This document shows positions 15,827 to 20,739 of a stretch of 20,739 bases of DNA, in pieces. The position numbers were made by a program, and so were the translations under genes. Position 1 is the stretch's first letter. Each line of letters opens with the position of its first letter. The stretch is from Chara braunii (Eukaryota > Streptophyta > Charophyceae > Charales > Characeae), in the NCBI GenBank assembly GCA_003427395.1, contig BFEA01000412.1:1072564-1093302 (forward strand), given 5' to 3'. The notes beneath the pieces were generated by a model. The model ran no database searches. It saw only the letters and a list, made by a program, of their open reading frames with translations, and had not been told where the DNA came from.

Positions 15827-15840
15827 GACTTAGATACCAA
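15827..15840 (-). promoter_or_regulatory. Primer-binding-site-like sequence (tRNA-iMet type)
   Basis: The minus strand immediately past the LTR end reads TTGGTATCTAAGTC. TGGTATC (15839 to 15833) matches the first seven bases of the usual initiator-Met tRNA complement, TGGTATCAGAGC, of plant LTR elements; the rest is only partly similar. Its position one base from a TG...CA LTR end is what makes it convincing. It would prime minus-strand synthesis of an element extending to lower coordinates. Confidence 0.55.
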
Positions 15841-16342
15841 TGATCCGATCAATCAAGGTTGCNATGCAGTCCAGAACATACATCACCATCATCATCCCAG
15901 GGTGTGAAAGGGGTCTGGCGCTTCACACAGGAAGACTGCGCCAGCCCCACACATACACAGACGAAGATGAGGGGGGTGAGACGAAGAGGNGGGAAAGATG
16001 GGAATGTCGTCAACACCAAGTCTTCGGCACAGGCCCAAATAGTCCCCCGTCAAAATGTCTGAATCCCAAATGTCGAGTCTGTATCCAATGTCGTCAAGTC
16101 TCAAGTCATATCTCTCTCTCGTAGTCCACAGATACTGAGAAGTAGGCAGCGAGAGGGGAAGAAGAGGTGGTGGACTTAGAAGAGGAAGAAGAAGAACTCT
16201 CTCTCTCTCNCAGTCCAGTACTAACCTGTAAAGTCGGCGCCTTGATGCAAGTACCACGAAGATGGAGCTGAGCGATGGCGCCACAGGTAAGTACCGCTGG
16301 CCTCCGCCAGCATCTCTCTCCCATATCACTACTACACTACTG

Positions 16343-16396
16343 CTATAGCGCCCAGCGCTGAAGACTACAGCTATGGCGCCCAGCACCGAAGACTAC
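16343..16396 (-). repeat. 28-bp tandem repeat within the LTR
   Basis: On the plus strand CTATAGCGCCCAGCGCTGAA GACTACAG (16343-16370) is followed directly by CTATGGCGCCCAGCACCGAA GACTAC (16371-16396). A weaker CTATCCTGAAGACTAC lies at 16445. Tandem repeats in LTRs often hold transcription factor sites; no function can be assigned here. Confidence 0.75.
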
Positions 16397-16619
16397 CACT
16401 AGCGCTAGCTACCCTGGGCAGCGCTCCTCTGAGTGCTGCTCCGCTATCCTGAAGACTACACCTGACTACTGACTGACTATCTACCCGTGAAGTGCCTAGG
16501 ACAGTCCTATGTACTTCTCGGGTGTGCCTCCTGACCTGTGCGAGCAGTCCAGGAGGCTGCTCTTGACAATGCCGAAGGCATGCAGGGGCTACAGCTGCAG
16601 CTCCTGCTCGAGCACGTGA

Positions 16620-16882
16620 GGAACAGGCTATTCTTGGCCTGTTCCGCATCCCTGTTTACGTGCCTGAGTCTTAGGGGCAGGTCGAAACAATGAGGGCCTG
16701 AAAATGGCCCTCCGTTTCAGGCTGGAAAAACTCTGGGTCTGAAAGACCCAGAAATAGGCTCAAACGAAGTAGGGCCTGCAGGCCCTCGTTTTTCAGCTTT
16801 CTGGCTGAAACGACCGGGGCCTGTAAGCCCTAAGTTTTAGGCTTTTAGGCTGAATGTCCGCGACGGGCCCTGCAGGGCCCGT
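16620..16882 (-). repeat. Array of six palindromes or hairpins in the LTR
   Basis: Successive inverted repeats are 16620-16645 (GGAACAGGC/GCCTGTTCC), 16684-16718 (GAAAC..GAGGGCC/GGCCCTC..GTTTC), 16733-16751 (CTGGGTCT/AGACCCAG), 16771-16786 (perfect 16-bp AGGGCCTGCAGGCCCT), 16816-16831 (GGGC/GCCC) and 16863-16882 (perfect 20-bp ACGGGCCCTGCAGGGCCCGT). From the second onward, spacing is about 40-45 bp and the units are joined by GGCTGAAAC-like linkers, so they look like a diverged tandem array of one hairpin unit. Confidence 0.8.
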
Positions 16883-16901
16883 GTGGCTACGTAGTATGCC
16901 A

Positions 16902-16916
16902 CCCCCCCCCCTCCTT
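16902..16916 (-). promoter_or_regulatory. Polypurine tract of the Ty3/gypsy element
   Basis: The minus strand reads AAGGAGGGGGGGGGG directly before the TGGCATAC start of the LTR and 12 bases after the stop codon of the chromodomain frame. Such a tract survives RNase H digestion and primes plus-strand DNA synthesis. Confidence 0.75.
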
Positions 16917-16928
16917 GAAGAACCGAGC

Positions 16929-18494
16929 TTACCTGCGAGGGCGAAGCTGTCTGTCTGAGGGAGGGACCACAGTCCCGGTGGGAGGGGCTGGTCGTGAAGC
17001 TTCCTGAGCTAACCTCCGCTTTTCATAATGCGCGTAGATCAACGGTGCGGATGCTTTCTGATCTGCGCCTGAAATCCATCGAGTGTCGTCGCGATCGCAT
17101 GCTTTGAATGTGACTTTATACTGCCGCGACTTGCTGCCGTACTTGCGATCGGAGATGACGCGGTCAACTTCCTGATGACCATCCATAGAGGGAGGGTCCT
17201 GCGATCGTCGGCCCGGAAAGTCGTCGCTCTTGGCTGGCGTGTATGTTGCCAGCTTCGAGGCGCGGAAGACCGGATGGACCGTTAGATGCTATGGAATGTT
17301 GATCACAAATGAAGGGTCATCGCGCTCATCCCCCGCGGCTGCTGTCACAGACCAAGGTCAAAACCACTTGGGAAGCAGTTTGCGTGAAACATCCTGTTCC
17401 AGTGCAAAATCTTTTGCGGAGACCCAAACCAGATCACCGGCGCGGATGGGACATGGTACGCGACGCCTGTTGGCTTGCTGCTGCATGCAAACTTGAGCCT
17501 TTTGCATATTTGCGCGGGCTTAAGTCAGCAATTCCCTGTACTTCCGGACGGAATCGGGAGAGCAGGCAGCATCAATGTCGGCTGGTCAAGGGAGGATACG
17601 GCCTTTCCGTCCACCGTGGTGCAACTCGAATGGAGTCACGCCGATCGCCAGGTGCACCGAAGTGTTGTAGGCGAACTCGATGTCGGGAAGGCGGTCAACC
17701 CAATCTTTCTGGTCCGGACGGATGAGCATACGGAGCATCATTTGAGCGGTTTGATATGCCCGCTCCGTCTGCCCGTCTGTCTGAGGATGTCGAGCCGAAC
17801 TTGGTTTCATTGTTGTGTCGGACTCCTGCATGAGAGCAGTCCAAAACGCCGACATGAAACGAGTGTCGCGGTCGGTGACAATGTCTTCTGGTGCACCGTG
17901 GCCACAAATCCAACCAGTGTGCAGGAGGCGTGCCATCTCGGGAGCTGTGGAGTAGTACTTGCAAGGAAGAAAACGCGTGTACTTACTCAATCGGTCCACA
18001 ACCGTGAGGATGCCGTCGTGCCCGAGCCGGTCGCGAGGAAACGGACTGGTGACGTCCATGGCAATGGAGAGACCGGGTTCCTGTGGAATAGGCATCGGGT
18101 GTAACTCGCCATAAGGATTGCGGTTGCGGGGTTTGCTGCGTCGGCAAACTTCGCACGAGTCGCAATACCGAGTGACATCGGTAATGAGGTCAGGCCATCG
18201 GAATCGTTGTCGAAGCCGTGCAATAGTGCGGTTGACTTCGAAATGGTCGGCGAGTCGTGAATCATGATACTCGCCGAGGAGGCGAGTCCGAAGACGACGG
18301 TCGCGTGGGACACATAGTAAGTCCTTGCCTCTCGAGTGGAGGAGCAAGTACCCGTCGGCAATGCGGTAATGGATGGCCGGCGGGTGATCCGAAGATAGCT
18401 GTGCCTAGAGCGTGCCGAAGTCCGGATCAGACTGATATACCCGGATGAAGTGTCGCTGAAGCTCCTTGTCGAATGCAAAGGCATGATGTGTCAT
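16929..18494 (-). pseudogene. Integrase with C-terminal chromodomain (Ty3/gypsy Pol 3' part)
   Basis: One minus-strand frame covers the whole stretch, from MTHHAFAFDKEL at 18494 to TAA 16929-16931, with in-frame stops TAG 18405-18407, TGA 17586-17588, TAA 17520-17522, TGA 17358-17360 and TAG 17289-17291. The zinc-binding HHCC region shows EYHDSRLADHF and CDSCEVC. The core has all three catalytic acids: Asp in AMDVTSPFP (18054-18056), Asp in IVTDRDTRF (17871-17873) and Glu in TDGQTERAYQ (17763-17765). KLLPKWF-stop-PWSV is the GPY/F-type module. The chromodomain (about 17175-16990) shows EVDRVISDRKYG, RQYKVTFKACDRDDTRWIS and APLIYAHYEKR. Integrase inserts element DNA; the chromodomain is thought to steer it to marked chromatin. 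The catalytic core is intact but the tail is heavily broken. Confidence 0.9.
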
Positions 18495-18499
18495 AGCGC

Positions 18500-19084
18500 A
18501 AATCGCGAGAGTGCATCTGCTGCGCGATTGGAGAGGCCGAAACATGTTTCGGTGTGAAGTCAAATTGGTCGATGAAGCACATCCATCGTCCGATTGTGCT
18601 GCTCACTGTATCCTGCGTCTTGTAGTAGGTCAATGGATTGTTGTCTGTGACCCATCTGAACCTACGACGCCCAAGGAGGAAGTGCCGCCAGCGCTTGAGA
18701 GCCATCACAAATGCGAGCAGCTCCTTTTTCCTTGCATCATCAAGCGAGTTGATGGGAGGCACTTTGTGGCTGAAATACTCCACACGGTGCCAGTCGTCGC
18801 CATCGTGCTGTTCCAAAACTGCCCCAATGCCATAGCCGGAAGCGACCGTAGTCACTCGCGTCGGCAGGGTGGGGTCATAGATGCTAAGAACGGGTGCCAT
18901 GAGCATAGCCGTCTTAAGTGCTTGGAATGACCGGCGTGCGTCGTCATCGAATACGAATGGCACCTTTGGCGACTGTAACCTCGTCATAGGTGCAGCAATC
19001 CTGGAGTATCTGGTGATGAATCGCTGATAGTAGCCCGCCAACCCCATGAATGAACGAACGTCCGTGGTGTTGGTGGCGCGGGCC
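18500..19084 (-). pseudogene. RNase H region of Ty3/gypsy Pol
   Basis: After a frameshift near 19085 the frame gives TTDVRSFMGLAGYYQRFI (connection from RT), then the RNase H domain with GIGAVLEQ, YFSHKVPP, DDARKKELLAFVMALKRWRH and FRWVTDNNPLTY. The Glu (KKELLAF) and the second Asp (VTDNN) are present. The first catalytic Asp, normally in a T-D-A-S motif before GIGAVL, is Val here (TTVASGYG). The domain end (NRAADALSR in the family) is reached only after another small frameshift near 18545. RNase H degrades the RNA strand during reverse transcription; this copy should be inactive. Confidence 0.85.
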
Positions 19085-20024
19085 ATACTCGTAGGGCCTC
19101 GATCTTGTCCGCAAGCGGCCGAATGCCTTGCGACGTCACATAGTGTCCCAAGTACTCCANCTCCTGCTGTGCGAACTCGCACTTGTCGTGGTTTGCTTTG
19201 TACTTGGCCTGTCGTAGCCGCTCCAAAACGGTGCGCAGGTGTTCCACATGCTCGTCAAGACTCTGGCTGTAGACCAGAATGTCGTCAAGGTGGATAAGTA
19301 CGAAACGATCCAGCATGTGTCGGAACTCCATTGTCATAGCCGTTTGGAAAGTGGCTGGGGCATTCGTAAGGCCAAACGACATGACCAGCCATTCGAAATG
19401 CCCATACCGTGTCTTGAACGCGGTCTTGTAGCGATCCTCCTTGCGAATCTCGAGTTGGTGGTACCCTGACTTGAGATCCAGCTTAGAGAAGAACTGAGCG
19501 CCGCCCAATCGCTCGAGAAGGTCATCGATGCGTGGGAGAGGGTCGGCNTTCCTGATCGTCTGCGCGTTGAGCTTGCGATAATCGATGCACAACCGCAGGT
19601 CCTTGTTCTTCTTCCGAACGAAGAGAACAGGAACACCGTATGACGATGAGCTAGGCCGAATCCAGCCTTTCTCTATAAGGTCGTCGAGTTGTGCGCGAAG
19701 CACACTTAACTCTTCCTCGCGCATTCGGTAGATGCAACCGCGCGGAGGTACGGCCCCGTCCTCGAGGATGATTTCGTGGCGGATGGGTCGATCCGGTACT
19801 ACTCCGTGCGGGCCTTCGAACACGTCGCTGTAGGCGTCGAGAAGTTCGGTGATGCGTGGATCCGAAGNTGAGTCCGTCGATGAAGCGTCTCGGGGCGGGA
19901 GGGCGTGGAGAAAACACACCCCCATCTCCTCGATGCCGTCTCTGATGTTGGATGCTCCCATGCTTGCGGCGGATACCACGTGGCAGCTGATCGAAGGATG
20001 AGGAGAGGCACCGTGCATGGAACT
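19085..20024 (-). pseudogene. Reverse transcriptase of Ty3/gypsy Pol
   Basis: The frame is open for over 300 codons and contains the full RT order: LLDAYSDVFEGPHGVVPDRP, then EKGWIRPSSSSYGVPVLFVR (fingers), DLRLCIDYRKLNAQT, motif [15 protein letters not shown], then [18 protein letters not shown] (motif B). Next are motif [10 protein letters not shown] with catalytic Asp-Asp at 19281-19286, and [19 protein letters not shown]. Two single N positions (19548, 19160) fall inside. The active-site aspartates are all present; the residue before LDD is His rather than the usual Tyr or Phe. It enters from the protease by a frame change near 20025 and leaves to RNase H by another near 19085. Confidence 0.92.
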
Positions 20025-20739
20025 AATACTCCGGTCTGATCACGATTGTGAACGGTGCGTTTGAAGAAGTTCACCGGGTGATCCTCGCTTCGCAGCCATG
20101 ACATGCCCAAGATCATGTCAAATTTGGTGTCCAGAATATCAAAGGACACCGCCTCACTTGCGTGAGGGGCAAAGTATAAGGGGACGACATCAATGCACCA
20201 GTCGATTGACTTGTGCGTATGACCGTCTGCCAATGTGACTTGCGTAGGTTGGGACTTCCTCCGGACATGTGGGCCAAGGCCGGCACGTATCATGAAGTCC
20301 TGGCTGATGTAGTTGCGAGATGCTCCGCAATCGATCAAGGCACTGCAGGTCGCCTCTCCGATCTGATTGCGTACGTATAGCAATGGTGCGTCATTGTCGT
20401 CGTACCGTTGCGTCTTGAACTCGCGGTCGATCTTTGCGATGTAAGCGTGAAGGTCGACAACCTCTACTTCGGCGTCCATCAACGAAGCTGGTACTGCAGT
20501 GTGCAAGTAGTCCCGCAATTGTGCCATAAGCACGTTGCAATGCGGTTTCGGCAATCGTCCGGTCGAGGGAGTGGGCATCCACTGGAAGTCCGTGAACGTC
20601 AATGGGTCGAGTTCTTCAAGTCTTGACCATGACGTCGAATCCCCGGCGATAGATTGCGGCGAAGCTGCCGAATCGGTTGCCGATGGTGATGAAACCGTGC
20701 ATGCGGTGGACTGTTGCACGTGGAGCGGCTGGTCCAGCG
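20025..20739 (-). pseudogene. Retropepsin-like protease region of Ty3/gypsy polyprotein (partial at window edge)
   Basis: The frame enters from beyond the right edge. A low-complexity Ser/Thr/Pro part comes first, then VEVVDLHAYIAKIDREF, then the protease: PLLYVRNQIGEATCSALIDC followed by GASRNYIS. Further on it shows VTLADGHTH, VSFDILDTKFDMILGMSWLR. ALID-x-GAS with the later ILGMSWL is the aspartic protease fold of Ty3/gypsy elements. The active-site triplet is DCG instead of the usual DSG or DTG. The protease cuts the polyprotein into its parts. Gag is not in the window. Reading shifts frame near 20025 to continue into RT. Confidence 0.85.

Larger units (their letters stand above)
15841..16901 (-). 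repeat. LTR of Ty3/gypsy chromovirus, about 1061 bp
   Basis: Read on the minus strand it begins TGGCATACTACGTAGCC right after the polypurine tract and ends GATCGGATCA right before the PBS-like sequence, giving the usual TG...CA ends. It holds an array of hairpins near its start (16620-16882), a 28-bp tandem repeat (16343-16396), short TC runs and three single N positions. LTRs carry the promoter and polyadenylation signals. No second copy is in the window to confirm the borders. Confidence 0.65.
15827..20739 (-). mobile_element. Ty3/gypsy chromovirus, 5'-truncated by the window edge, degenerate
   Basis: Minus-strand order is protease, RT, RNase H, integrase with GPY/F-like module, chromodomain, polypurine tract, LTR, PBS-like site. 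This is the Ty3/gypsy order (integrase last), and the chromodomain marks it as a chromovirus. Gag and the 5' LTR lie beyond 20739. Reading moves through three frames with breaks near 20025, 19085 and 18545, and stops within the integrase frame, so this copy is not functional as assembled. Confidence 0.9.

Noticed and set aside
15223-15843. 206-codon plus-strand open frame
   Set aside because: The start is not ATG (TTG), it runs through an A-rich insertion and overlaps the PBS-like end of an LTR, and it has no recognisable domain.

Overview
The window is eukaryotic, non-coding and repeat-rich. It has no operon layout, no recognisable host gene, and no tRNA, rRNA or CRISPR array that I could find. 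It does have long microsatellites, poly-A/poly-T tracts, foldback sequences and the decayed remains of several retroelements. My best guess is a large green-lineage genome, most likely a streptophyte alga such as Chara. This rests on family recognition: a chromodomain-bearing Ty3/gypsy element, plus a Penelope-like element of the N-terminal-endonuclease (Chlamys/Naiad) type, which is known from green algae and spike mosses. The species is an inference.

Layout. 1-5200 is a mosaic of short repeats: a 44-nt poly-A, a degenerate tandem repeat, an 80-bp-arm foldback (860-1055), a (GA)n run, GTAC-rich clusters, a strong 69-nt hairpin (3843-3911) and a MITE-like foldback (4104-4412). 5207-5855 is a broken retrotransposon Gag (capsid-like) reading frame. 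6195-10240 (+) is the most interesting feature. It is a decayed Penelope-like retroelement encoding, in order, a CCHC-like zinc knuckle with a charged coiled coil, a SAP-like segment, a GIY-YIG endonuclease, a CxC linker and a reverse transcriptase. 10241-13290 is probable 3' UTR followed by nested short repeats, including a dispersed ~55-bp repeat next to poly-T/poly-A tracts. 13294-15800 holds compound microsatellites, a duplicated acidic-repeat stretch and no recognisable gene.

15841-20739 (-) is a Ty3/gypsy chromovirus read right to left: protease, reverse transcriptase, RNase H, integrase, chromodomain, polypurine tract, then a ~1061-bp LTR with TG...CA ends. A tRNA-iMet-type primer-binding-site match follows that LTR directly, so the LTR appears to be shared with a second, truncated element. 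The Gag part and 5' LTR of the main copy lie beyond the right edge.

Both retroelements carry several stops and frameshifts and are not expected to be active as assembled. All six single-N positions fall inside the LTR element or its LTR, so some of its frame breaks may be consensus errors from a high-copy repeat.
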